A stretch of 58,339 nucleotides of DNA, taken from contig RPFO01000235.1 of the NCBI GenBank assembly GCA_009746045.1, forward strand, positions 1 through 58,339, given 5' to 3'. Within the stretch, counting starts at the first letter, position 1. Each line of letters begins with the position of its first letter. The notes under the pieces are model-generated. The model ran no database searches, was not told where the DNA came from, and saw only the letters and a program-made list of their open reading frames with translations. This document shows, piece by piece, positions 48,278 to 57,735 of the stretch. Source of the DNA: Mesostigma viride. Its lineage: Eukaryota; Streptophyta; Mesostigmatophyceae; Mesostigmatales; Mesostigmataceae. The position numbers and the translations under genes were made by a program.

Positions 48278-48739
48278 GTGCCGCAGTACTACCACTACCC
48301 ATTCGGGGTCGAAGAGTATCTTCATGATCGTCTCGGCCGCAAGCCGACCACCCTTGAGTTCAACCTGCTCGAGGGCAGGGTGATGGAGTGGTACAGGATC
48401 GACATGCCCGGGGGGGGGGACCCTGTGACCATAAACGTCCACTCCAAGCCCATGAGGTACATGTTCACCCAGCAGCACCTGGGGATGCTCGACAGGGCAT
48501 TCGAGGCTGCCAAGCTCAGGCTGGCGGTCGGCGGCGACACCCGCGCGCCGTTGGTGCCGGAGTCCGTTCCAGTTCGTCCCGTCTGTGGCTACGGCCCGCG
48601 CCCAGCATGGACCTACCCTGACACCCCGGCGCCTACCCCTGCGCTCGCTGTTGGTCCTGTGACCGGTGCCGCCGCCACCGCCGGCGATGACGAGACCGTG
48701 CAGGGGGCTCCCAAGCGCGTGAAGAAGGAAAACCCATAG
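48278..48739 (+). CDS. hypothetical protein with basic C-terminal tail (start uncertain)
   Basis: About 153 residues. No ATG opens the frame; 48278 is a GTG and an upstream stop lies near 48234, so the real start may involve a shifted frame or a splice. The N-terminal 90 residues look globular (YYHYPFGVEEYLHDRLGRK, RYMFTQQHLGMLDRAFEAAK); then comes a proline/alanine-rich linker and a nuclear-signal-like end (PKRVKKENP). The last codons match 15 bases at the end of the zinc/RING gene (CTCCCAAGCGCGTGA at 22291 and 48708). Confidence 0.5.
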   Translation: MPQYYHYPFGVEEYLHDRLGRKPTTLEFNLLEGRVMEWYRIDMPGGGDPVTINVHSKPMRYMFTQQHLGMLDRAFEAAKLRLAVGGDTRAPLVPESVPVRPVCGYGPRPAWTYPDTPAPTPALAVGPVTGAAATAGDDETVQGAPKRVKKENP

Positions 48740-48770
48740 ACTGTTGGTCGTTAGTTGTGTGGTGACATAG

Positions 48771-49103
48771 CTAAAGGCCGCTGAAGTGCCGTGCCGCTAT
48801 GAGCAAGGGCTGTTTTGAACTCTCTTTCATTTATCGTGGCCAGTTTACGCCAGCGATAGCTAGATTTCCTAGTCAGAGCAATTTGCCTTTGTATTATGAC
48901 AAGGGGCATGCCGTCCAGTACTCGTTGTGACTAAGGCCGTGGAAGTGCCGTGCCTGTATGAGCGAGGGCTGTTTTGAACTCTCTTTCATTTATCGTGGCC
49001 AGTTTACGCCAGCGATAACATTTTATAGATAGATTTCCTAGTGTCGACGCAATTTGCCGTTTGTATTATGCCAAGGGGCGTGCCGTCCAGTACTCATTGT
49101 GAT
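48771..49103. repeat. two non-coding direct repeats of about 160-173 bp
   Basis: Copies at 48771-48930 and 48931-49103 share CTAAGGCCG.GGAAGTGCCG-type starts, GGGCTGTTTTGAACTCTCTT, TATCGTGGCCAGTTTACGCC and GCCGTCCAGTACTC ends. The second has an extra CATTTTATAGATA. The remainder to 49190 is AT-rich and empty. Confidence 0.8.
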
Positions 49104-49190
49104 TTTCATGGCAAAGGATTTTAATTAAATGGCAGCGTAATAAGTCAGCACAATTGCCTTTCCGGCATTATGGCTGCGTTTTTGTGTTAT

Positions 49191-49979
49191 TTAATCGCAC
49201 GCCTGGTGTTTGACCACGCGCGTTGATATGCGCCTGTTGTCTGTCTCCGTGTCGCTGTCGGACTCATCTTTCTTAGGGTCGTGATGGAGGCTGGCATATC
49301 TCCAGTAATTAGAAGAGCCGACCCTGAACGGCGGCCTCGTCTCGGCCTTGTACCAGAAGATGACGTCTTCTAGCTTATTAGACCCGCTGGTGTGGTCGAT
49401 CACCAGGCATTCGTAGTTCTGCGTGCACTCGTTTAATATGTGGCAGAACGCCTCGAAGGTCGGCACGATGCCGAAGAAGTTCTTGTACAGCTTCTCCCTG
49501 TTCATGATGATGTTCTCCTTCAGCGCGAACACGTAATCGATGTTGCTGCGGATGACAGGCCACACGTTCATAGTGTACTGCGTGATGAACAAAAAGAAGA
49601 TGTGCATGTGCCGCCCGTTGAGAGCTATTTCCTGGATGCACGGGTCGCGCATCACGGTGGCATCGTACACGCAATCGTCCATCACGACGAACGCATGAGA
49701 CACGTCGCCTCTCTTAGCCTTAGCCTTTTGGTTCTTGATGAGCGCCTTGAGAGCCCCGCGATTGAACTGGTTGTAGATAAACAGCGACGGTATATACTTA
49801 CCCCAATGCTTGTTAGACCCCTCCGTGCCAGACAACACGATACCGGAAGGGATGTGGCGCTTGTGGTACATGAGATCCGTTGCCAGCGTGGTCTTGCCAG
49901 AACCGCGTTTGGATACGATGCACACCACGCTGTCATCTTTTATGCGCGACGGGTCGAACTTCCTCAAGTTGACATCCAT
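49191..49979 (-). CDS. A32-like DNA packaging ATPase
   Basis: A 262-residue intact protein of the FtsK/HerA-related NCLDV A32 family. Walker A is VSKRGSGKTTLATDL (residues about 23-37), and Walker B is HAFVVMDDCVYD (about 95-106). The sensor-like FITQYTMNVWPVIRSNIDYVF follows, as in other NCLDV packaging ATPases. The enzyme powers genome translocation into the capsid. The C-terminal 30 residues are charged (DPKKDESDSDTETD). Upstream AATAGTTCTCTAG is A/T-rich promoter-like. Confidence 0.95.
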   Translation of the reverse strand: MDVNLRKFDPSRIKDDSVVCIVSKRGSGKTTLATDLMYHKRHIPSGIVLSGTEGSNKHWGKYIPSLFIYNQFNRGALKALIKNQKAKAKRGDVSHAFVVMDDCVYDATVMRDPCIQEIALNGRHMHIFFLFITQYTMNVWPVIRSNIDYVFALKENIIMNREKLYKNFFGIVPTFEAFCHILNECTQNYECLVIDHTSGSNKLEDVIFWYKAETRPPFRVGSSNYWRYASLHHDPKKDESDSDTETDNRRISTRVVKHQACD

Positions 49980-50026
49980 GCCTTCAAGTACAGGCCTAGA
50001 GAACTATTATCGCGCCGGTGACGAGC

Positions 50027-50694
50027 TCAACCGCACTGAACGAGCACTTCGATAGTGGGCTTCGCCCCCCAGGGGAATACCGTGACGGCGAAACCGGTAT
50101 CGCGCGCCAGTTTAATCCATTGTGCCTTGTGCCATTCCTCGTGCTTCCGTTTCTCGGCCTCGTCCCGTGAAGTGACGTACCGAGATGCAAACTGTTCCTG
50201 CAGCTTATTAAACAATTCCTGGATCCTCTTACACTCCTGTTTGAAGCCGCCACTGTCCTGCGCCTTCCGCATGCTCACCACAAGTGCGGGGGACAGGCAC
50301 ACCACGAACGTGCCCAGCAAACTGAACACCCAATGGGACACGTTATCTGACAACGCATCCTCCAAAAACACAAGAATGTCTATGTCACTCGGACACGCCA
50401 GCGAGCACTCGCCCATCGTGCATTTGGAAGGGTGAGTGTGCCATTCTATGATGCCATGCGGCGTCTCCACGTCGTTGGTGCCGCCCACGTTAACCACCTT
50501 GCTGTTTTGCAGCACCAGCGTGCTCATATCGATGTCAAATGTCCCCCCCTTTCCACGCCGAGACGCATGCTATCTATGATTTCCTTAAACGCGGACTGTT
50601 TCAAATGCAGCCTGACCTTTTGCACGCTACCCTGTTTGCAATTGGCAGATGATGAGAGTATTTTTTGCCCGTTGGGGGAAATGGTCACTTGCAT
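50027..50694 (-). CDS. JAMM/MPN-like putative isopeptidase (frame change at 50543-50549)
   Basis: The frame ending at 50027 contains GIIEWHTHPS and, 13 residues on, ACPSDIDIL, which matches the JAMM metalloprotease pattern H-x-H-P...S-x-x-D with a glutamate upstream (VETPHG or earlier). JAMM enzymes remove ubiquitin-like modifiers or process proteins with a zinc ion. The spacing between HxHP and SxxD is longer than the usual seven residues. A seven-C run separates this frame from an N-terminal frame of about 50 residues starting at ATG 50694 (QVTISPNGQKIL). A coiled coil with EEAEKRKHEEWHKAQW-like charge makes up the C-terminal part. Confidence 0.6.
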
Positions 50695-50715
50695 TATATT
50701 AAGCTTATAAACCGA

Positions 50716-51474
50716 TTAAAAATCCTCGTCCTCCTCCACAACAACGCCCGTGTCATCCTCGTCATCCTCGTCCGCAAACGTCGGCTTGCTCGTGCGAAGG
50801 ATGTTGCTGCCCAGCTTGAAAGACTTGGTCTTCTCGGCAGCGGGCTCTTCGTCGACGGGGCGGGTGCGCGGGGGCTGGGGCGGCTCGTCACCCATGATGT
50901 CGTCCATGTACCCCTTCAGGATGTCGTCGCTGGTTGTAAAACCGTGCAGCGCGTTCCTGATGCTCTCGCTCACCCCCTTCATGATGTGCCGCTTGCTGAG
51001 CTTGAACTCGCCGTCCTCCGTCTGGGTGAGATAGTGAGGGATGTCGTCCTCGATGTCGGCGGCCATCATCTTGAGAACGGAATGGACGAACCGCTCGCAG
51101 GTCGGCACCTTGACCTTCAGCCGCTGGTGCTCGCCGTGACTGGACTTGCGAATGGAGCCAAGGATCATGCTGGCACAGACGAAGTACGCCTTGAGAAGCT
51201 CCTTAAGGAACGGAGCCGCTTGCATCACCTCGCGCGTCTCGGAGTCCACGATGTCCGCGTTCCAGCTCGGCACCTCCGACAACAGCTGGGAAAAGCACTC
51301 CAGCTCGTCCAGCTCCTTCACCTCCGACACGTTCATGGCGTCTTGCAGAATGTTCTTGAGCGCGTTGTAGATAGGTTGAGATAGACAGCGCTCGAGCTTC
51401 TCGATGTACTCTCGCTTGCTGTCGACCAACACGTTGGTGTCCACGCGCGGGTCGTCGTCCCTCTCTACCACCAT
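50716..51474 (-). CDS. DUF5757-like NCLDV protein
   Basis: A 252-residue intact protein. The block CFSQLLSEVPSWNADIVDSE, followed by FLKELLKAYFVCASMILGSI, then VKVPTCERFVHSVLK, matches the pattern I remember for DUF5757 proteins of giant viruses (LL..IP.WN..II, YL..LL.AVF....KIL..I, IP....FIH..Y). Their molecular function is unknown; they are conserved virion-associated proteins in several families. The C terminus is acidic and disordered (DEDDEDDTGVVVEEDEDF). It begins 21 bases upstream of the JAMM-like gene's ATG, on the same strand. Confidence 0.65.
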   Translation of the reverse strand: MVVERDDDPRVDTNVLVDSKREYIEKLERCLSQPIYNALKNILQDAMNVSEVKELDELECFSQLLSEVPSWNADIVDSETREVMQAAPFLKELLKAYFVCASMILGSIRKSSHGEHQRLKVKVPTCERFVHSVLKMMAADIEDDIPHYLTQTEDGEFKLSKRHIMKGVSESIRNALHGFTTSDDILKGYMDDIMGDEPPQPPRTRPVDEEPAAEKTKSFKLGSNILRTSKPTFADEDDEDDTGVVVEEDEDF

Positions 51475-51532
51475 TGCAGCGTCCCTTTACAACGTTGGCA
51501 TTGAAATAATATTGCACATGTTAAGCGAACGT

Positions 51533-51999
51533 TTATTGAGAATATAGGTACCTGGCTACCAAGAAAACAATAAAACCGGCCAACACCCCCCCACGTTCAA
51601 CCGGGTGCGATCGATCTTGCCGTCCGCGCCCTTGAACGCTTCAGGGAACACGCCCGCGCCAAAGTGGATGGTGCCAATAGCCGCGCCGACCCCCAAGATG
51701 GCGGGCAGCACACCGCCAGACCCCCCGCCGCCGACAGAAGCCTGCCCGGTGGCATGCTTGCCGGCCTTTGCGACAGGGCTGGTCTTGATGGCGATAGGCC
51801 CGGGAGGGGTCATCGCAGATAGATCCGACCCGTCTTGGGAGGGAACAGACGGGAGCCTCGGTGGGGTGGGGGGCATGCCCCCCGCAATGTTTGGTGGCGC
51901 TGCCTGCATTTGAGGCACCATCGGGGCGCCCCCGGCGGCCCTTGTATGGTGCATGGCGCCGGACCGAAGGCGACGAGCCAGACCCGTGAGATCCTCCAT
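51533..51999 (-). CDS. proline/glycine-rich membrane protein (frame change at 51586-51592)
   Basis: From ATG 51999 about 135 residues, with a P/A/G-rich low-complexity middle and a glycine-rich hydrophobic segment (GVLPAILGVGAAIGTIHFG). At a seven-C run the frame changes; the second frame ends in a clear transmembrane segment (VLAGFIVFLVARYLYSQ) at 51533, whereas the first frame stops with no sense. It is probably a small virion membrane protein. Confidence 0.6.
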
Positions 52000-52054
52000 G
52001 GTACGATATAATACGTTGATAAAATTGGTCCTACTTAAACGCATGTGTGTGACA

Positions 52055-53075
52055 CTACGCAAACGGCTCCAAAAACATGATGCCGTATACGATCTTCATC
52101 TTGTCTCTGTACATTTTGACGAAGGCGTCGCTCCTCCTCAGGCGATTGCGCCACCAGTCGTCGGCGATCACGTTACGGACGATATCGTCGTCCTCCTTCA
52201 GCGGGAGATAGTTGAGCATCCAAAACAGCCCGTCCCACAGCGGGCTCGTCAAGATGTTGCGAGACACGCGACAAGTGACCAGGGAGTTGTCGCTCTCGAA
52301 GGGAGCACGCTGAACCATAACACGAAGAAGGGCTTGTCGTGTCCGGAAATCATGAAGCGCAGGCTGGACGTGTACGGCAACGCAAACTCGTTCTCGACCC
52401 AGATTTTCATATCCTCGGGCGCCCCCCCTCCCGCTTCCCCTCTGCCGGCATGAAGTCCAACAGCACGCGAGCCACCCTGTCGTTCGTGACGGGGTAGCCG
52501 TACACGCTTTTCCCAGTGAGGACACTCTCGGGGGAGCCCGGGTCCACGGCGACCTCCGTGCACTTGGCGTCCACTATCTTGACCTTGTGCACGTGCTCCA
52601 GGTGCGCGTGGTCCAACAGGTTCTCCATGACTATCATGGGGTGGGCCCCGATGGACACGGAGTATGAAAACGTCCTGTACCCAGCGTCGGTGAACTCGGG
52701 CATCGTGGGGGGCTGGGATTCGCCGTCGCCGATGCCCGCGTTAACCCATACCAGGTCCCCATCATCCTTCGCCAGGAGGTAATTATCCGCATTGTTCTGC
52801 ACCCCCCAATGCATGCCGTGGTACGCGCAACGGACGCAATCGTCCGCGTCCACTTTGCAGTTGTGAGAAAGGCGCGCGCCCCGATGAGGACACACGTTTC
52901 TCACCGCCAACGTCTCGCCCCTGTGCTTGCTACTGTACAGCAGCACCTCCTCGTTGTAAATTTTTGTCACCTTCGGCCCAACGCGCGGTTTGGGACCTAC
53001 GCACACCCACTTGTCGGGGTAATCGTTCGGCACAGCACCGGTTGACACCGGCCTCCCAATGCAGACCGTCGCCAT
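52055..53075 (-). CDS. Rieske non-heme iron oxygenase (two frame changes, 52422-52428 and near 52310)
   Basis: Residues about 60-85 carry the Rieske [2Fe-2S] ligands CPHRGARLSH and CVRCAYHGMHW (C-x-H ... C-x-x-H). Residues about 150-166 carry the mononuclear iron site MENLLDHAHLEHVHK (N..D....H...H). The spacing and the ENLLD-AH context resemble the pheophorbide a oxygenase, Tic55 and cholesterol desaturase branch rather than bacterial aromatic dioxygenases. The C-terminal third continues over two frame changes and ends with RDKMKIVYGIMFLEPFA. Substrate unknown: a pigment or sterol are candidates. It is a metabolic gene amid virion genes and probably host-acquired. Confidence 0.85.
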
Positions 53076-53134
53076 CGCCGTTAGTGCATTGATACAGGCC
53101 GCGAAAATGTATCCGCGCTTTTAGACGAGAGAGA

Positions 53135-53688
53135 TCAACAGTCGTACCCGCCGGTGGGTTTGTCGAGGTCCCAATCCACCGCGCCGATGATAACTGGCTG
53201 TGTTTCGATGATATCGGTACAGGCGGCGCCGGTGGCACGCGCTCCTGAACGCGCAACGAATCGCTCGCGGTGAGGCTGTCAAAGCACGTGGAATGGTAAA
53301 ACACGAACAGGTCGCGAGAGGGCACGGGCCTTGTGAACTCCACCTTGTGGGCGGGCATTATGCCGCTGCACACTATGCAGGACACCCACCCCGTGGACGG
53401 CACGGACGAAGCGGTCCACTCCGTCAGCGTGTCGCCTTTCAACGCGGGCTCTCCTTCGGCCCTGTACGCGTCCACGACCTCCTTCTCGTCCTCGGTCAAC
53501 TGCTGCCTACCACGATACAAATTGCCAAACGCCTCCATGTACCCGCGGTTAAATGAAACCTCGGATGCGTACACGTTGTTGCGGGCCGCGCGACGTGCCG
53601 TCATGGCATTCCACCACGCGTCGGCTTTACGTCTGCGGTCATCATAGTCCACATTGAACCTGTGGGCACGCGAGTCCGTGTCGTCCAT
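53135..53688 (-). CDS. hypothetical protein with Cys-rich patch (frame change near 53230)
   Basis: From ATG 53688 a charged helical region of about 80 residues is followed by WVSCIVCSGIMPAHK and FYHSTCFDSL, a CxxC...H..C set that could bind zinc. The open frame runs on into the start of the Rieske gene, but a second frame with better codon use ends naturally at 53135 (VIIGAVDWDLDKP), so an indel near GGCGGCGCCGG is likely. Function unknown. Confidence 0.5.
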
Positions 53689-53705
53689 GTCGTCCTTCTG
53701 TGGAC

Positions 53706-55239
53706 TCAGTAATACTTACGCGTCGGTCGGCGAGTGCGAGTGCGCCTGGCAGCGGTGGTGTGGCGCTTATACCTGCGCGCACCGTTGACGAGGTAGTGCC
53801 CTCCGCCAGAGGGTTCGATGGCGTACCCCTGGTTCGGGTACCCCGCCATCACGTCGGCCCCGAAGGGCTCGTCGGCGCACATACCGAACCTGGCGAACGG
53901 GTTCCTGACACGCGTACCGTCAGCGGCGGTGATCGTCTCGTCCACGATGCGGGCCTTGGGGTCGGTGGGGTCCCGGTCGTACCAAACGGTAGAGGAGCCG
54001 TTGGGACACTTGGGGATGGTGCCGGTGAGGGCGTAGGTCGCCTTCTGGATGTTCTTAATGAACTCTATGGAATCCTGGCCGTCAGGAGCCTCGGGGTGTG
54101 TGAGGGCCGACATCGCTCCGTTGCGCTTCCACCAGACGTCGATCTTGTCAAGAATCTGGCCGCGGAGAGCGTTGAAGGCGACGATGTCGCGCTTGATAAA
54201 GTCCCTGATGACGTTCTCGAACATTACCAGACTAAGGCCTTTGTCAGTTGCTCCAGTCTTTTGAAATTGCGAGCCGAGACGCTTAACCGGTTGGTCTATC
54301 ACGCAATTATTGTATGTTTTGTTAATGCCCACCGGCACATTTGACTCCCCCCGACGTTGATGGTGGCGTCACCTGCGCCAATGAAATCATCAGCATCCAA
54401 CTCAACATCGGCCAGAGCAAAATTGTACCTCTTTGATGAGGCAAGGAAGGCCGATTCGTTATGGGTATACAATGGCGGGAAATCCACTTCTAACTTGGCG
54501 AGCCTCCTGCGGTGGTCCAGTGAGAGATACGTGCAGTCGATTTTTTTGCTCGCGAGCTGATAAATGAGTCGGGCGGGCATGCAGTCATCAGCGGGGTCCT
54601 TGCCAAAAGGTAGGTAGGAGATGGCACGTTACCGGGTGCGATCTTGAACGCGCGGATGGCGTATGCTCCACTGCCCACGGGCCCCGCGGTTTGAATTTTG
54701 TGAAGTTGAGCGTCGGTATCATTAGGAGTAGTGACAGCACCAGGTTCTTCCAGTGATGTGATCCTCGCGATGACGTTATGGGGTACGCGCCCCAGATAAA
54801 CTTTACCGTTAGCCTGGCTGACATCGGTACAACCCGTGGATCCCAGCCGGTCGCACTCGACGGCGACATATCCACGAAGAGAGTTTGCGAGCTTAGCCAT
54901 CTCGTCGCGGCTAGTCGTGATCATGGATGCCTGGGTGGCGTTGCCAACGCGGTCTGACAACTCGCGCAAGTTGGCGGTGAGGAGGTCGTATATGTACACG
55001 GAGGCGACGAATAGCTGCAACTTGGACAGAAGCTTCCTGTTGTCGTGGACGATGTAACGCTTGTAAAGGTCTGCCTCTTCGACCGCGAACCGGATGTTGG
55101 GAACGCGCGTGCGCAGCTCCTGTATCTCGTGGCCGGTGAAGTACATTTCCGCGAGGTCGTTGATTCGCCGTTGGTACTCGGGAGACCTGCTGGTGGGCGA
55201 GTTGACCGAAGGGAGCGGGTACAGATTCTCCAAAGACAT
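53706..55239 (-). CDS. large hypothetical protein, probable virion component (two frame changes)
   Basis: About 510 residues in three frames, from ATG 55239 to the stop at 53706. The first part is helical (ADLYKRYIVHDNRKLLSKL). Frame changes lie near 54610 and at a six-C run (54347-54352). The last part ends in a strongly basic Arg/Tyr tail (RRTRTRRPTRKYY), suitable for DNA binding. The frames abut with overlaps of a few bases, and each lacks a credible start of its own, so one gene is the simpler reading. I do not recognise the family. Confidence 0.55.
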
Positions 55240-55322
55240 GCCGGATGTATACTTCTGAAGAAGATAATATTTTTTGTTTCGAGGCGTTTGACCGCCGCAC
55301 AAAATCTTACCGCTTGGTATAC

Positions 55323-55763
55323 ATGCCTGCAACCAGGTCAGCCACCACAACCCGGTCGGGACGCGCAGTCAAACGCCCAGAGAAGTACGTCCCGTGTGAG
55401 ATGCCCGAGGACGATTACTCGGAGGAGGAGGGGGGGAGGACGCCATGGACAGCGAACAGGAGGAGACAGAGGAGGACGGCTCGTACGAAAGCAGTTTCAT
55501 AGACGACGAGGAGGAGGACACGGACGCCCCCATGTGTGAGGAGGAGGAGGAGGAGGAGGAGGCCACGGACGAGGAGGAGTTGGATGACACCGAGGAGGAG
55601 GAGGAGGAGGAGGAGGAGGAGTTGGATGACACCGAGGAGGAGGACGACTCGGGTGAATCACCCTTCGAGCCCAGTGACGACGAGGACGATCACAACACCA
55701 TCGCCGGCGCGGGAGGAGGCCACCTACGATTCGGACGCGCCCATCAACTGTCAGGGTGACTGA
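55323..55763 (+). CDS. highly acidic protein (two frame changes)
   Basis: ATG 55323 opens a basic start (ATRSATTTRSGRAVKRPEKY). At a seven-G run (55430-55436) the protein moves into a frame of long E/D runs (ELDDTEEEEEEEEEELDDTE). Near 55715 it moves again to an end at 55763. Acidic proteins of this kind bind basic proteins such as histones, or serve as virion fillers. It resembles the acidic tail of the J-domain gene. It faces the previous gene across 83 bases. Confidence 0.5.
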
Positions 55764-57088
55764 TGTTGGGGATATAGTACGGGTTCTTCATGAGCGCCGA
55801 GTATGCGGCCACGTTCGAGCTGTCGCCGACGCCCATCTGCACGCTGCTGACCCCGACGCGGCCGGGGCGCTCCATCCTGTCTCCCCGGTTCTTTTCCTGC
55901 GCGGTGTAGTTAGAAACATCTTCCACGCTTCTGCCCACCGCCCCCAGTTCCGCATCCCCGATCTTGGGGAAGCGCGCCACCTGCTGCGTGTTTTCCATGA
56001 CCTCCATGCTCTCTGGCAACTCGGAGTTGGCATCGCGCCATTCGAACACCTTGTTGACTTGGACGCGCGTGTGCTTGTCCCCCTGAAGGACTGGTACGGG
56101 TTGGAGAACTCGGCGTTCGACACCCTGGATTCGTAGGTCTTTGGATTCAGCGGCTCCCTCACGTCGCCGACCCGCTCGCCCAACTGGAGAGCCTGCACTC
56201 CAAAGTCGCCCACCGGAGCCGGGTGGCTCTCCAGCGCGTCGAGTGTGGCGTACCTCTTCGGGTCTCCCCGGTTGTGGTCGGACGAGCCCCAGCGCGAGGC
56301 CTCGACGCCGTTGTACGCGTCAGACACCTGGGTGGGGTTCGATGTCGTGGCGGCACGCTCGGGGAGGACGGTGGCGTGGTACATGTCACTCATCCGCGCC
56401 CCCGCCGGATGGAAGTCCGCAGCGGTGGGCGGTGTTCCATCCCCGCGCGTAGTGCCACCCCCCGTTCCCCATGCTCGTGGTGGGCAGACTCCTCTGCTCC
56501 AGATGCGCCACCTGGGGGTTGGGGTGGTTGACTCGCAGCCGCGGCTCGGTATATTGAAATTTCTGTTCAGCGTCTCAGGCCCCGTGCGGGGGTCCCTCTC
56601 CCTGGCCACGTTGAACTCCCAGGTTTTTTGGATAGGAAACGCCCTGTCTGGCATCACGCTGCCCTGGAAATCGGCGAGCTCCACAGGCTGTCTCTCGTTG
56701 GACACGTCGACACCCGGTATCCCCGTGGCGGCGGCGCTGGCTGGCGGGGCGCTGTACATTGATGGCCGGGGAACCCGCCAGGAGCGAACATCACGCCGCC
56801 CTCGTGCCCCTCTGGCGGCTGTACGTGCATGTCAACTCCCGACACGCTGCGTTCGAACCCTATCGCCTGGTTGGGCGCCGTGGAGTACGCCGAATCGCCA
56901 GGGCCGTACCCTCCTCTCGCCGTGTAATTAGGCACCATAGGAAACCCCAGCGAGTTGGGGTGGGACAGCAAGTATTGGGGCGGCGGCGGTATGTCGTCCA
57001 GTTCCAACGCCGAGAATGGCTGGCGGCTGACTGGCGGGGGGCGCAACAAGTATCCGGCTACTGCCACCGCTGACATTATAAGAAACAT
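55744..57088 (-). CDS. membrane-anchored proline-rich protein, probable virion protein (about four frame changes)
   Basis: From ATG 57088 an N-terminal membrane anchor (FLIMSAVAVAGYLL) leads into P-rich sequence (LELDDIPPPPQYLLSHP). The protein then continues through other frames: one from about 56755 (PVELADFQGSVMPDRAF), a short stretch near 56430-56550, back to 56400-56080, and finally the frame ending at 55744 (SMEVMENTQQVARFPKIGD). No domain is recognised. An upstream TATATATTTTCAAC is promoter-like. Its 3' end overlaps the acidic gene by 20 bases. Confidence 0.5.
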
Positions 57089-57134
57089 GCTGGCTGTGTT
57101 GTCATTAAATCACTGATATATATTTTCAACATGA

Positions 57135-57471
57135 CTACACCGAATACCCGTCAATCAAACCAGGAGGGATGTCCGTTAACATGGGGGTGAGTCCGTCCAC
57201 ATACCGGTCCCCCTCTTCATTTGATCCCAATACATGTTAGCGTAGGGGGCCATCACGCGGTCGTCGATCAGCAGCGACCGGTTCTGGTTGATAGCGGCGG
57301 ACCCCCCCTGACTCGCATGGAATCGAGGGAAGGCTCGATGCGGCCACCGAGCGACAGGTACTGCGGCATGGCGTTGACTGGGTAATTGACGGTGAAGTCC
57401 AGTGACGGGTCCCACAGACGGCCCGCGTCCTCGCTGGTGGCGTTGTTAGCAAAAACGATGCTGGAAGACAT
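57135..57471 (-). CDS. small hypothetical protein (two frame changes)
   Basis: ATG 57471 starts LDFTVNYPVNAMPQYLSL; at a seven-C run (57302-57308) the frame changes to SAAINQNRSLLIDDRVMAPY; a likely second shift near 57210 gives a natural end at 57135. About 112 residues in all, without cysteines. It lies in a minus-strand series with the neighbouring virion-type genes. Confidence 0.45.
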
Positions 57472-57494
57472 GGATTGATTATTATAACCATATA

Positions 57495-57731
57495 TTAGAA
57501 ATTGTCGTAACCGACTTGCACGTGCTCTTGTCCTGTCCTGCGAATCTGCACCTCGCGAGAGTGCGCCGTCTCGAGCGTCTTCCTTTCCATGCTGCCAAAC
57601 TCCGCCGGCGGTGCATCAGGTGTCAGCGCCTCGCCGCACTCGCGACACACGCCCCATCGGCTCTTGGTAAGGCAGGAGATATAGAACAGGGCGACGGACG
57701 CGGAGACCAGAACAAACGCGGATGTCGTCAT
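57495..57731 (-). CDS. small membrane protein with CxxC
   Basis: From ATG 57731 a hydrophobic segment (TTSAFVLVSASVALFYIS) acts as signal anchor, followed by CLTKSRWGVCRECGEALTP, where a CxxC could form a disulfide or bind zinc. About 78 residues. An in-frame ATG at 57752 lies inside the upstream gene. Confidence 0.55.
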   Translation of the reverse strand: MTTSAFVLVSASVALFYISCLTKSRWGVCRECGEALTPDAPPAEFGSMERKTLETAHSREVQIRRTGQEHVQVGYDNF

Positions 57732-57735
57732 TGTA

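Noticed and set aside
47580-49103. CRISPR array
   Set aside because: Units are long, few and directly adjacent without unique spacers, and no Cas gene is present.
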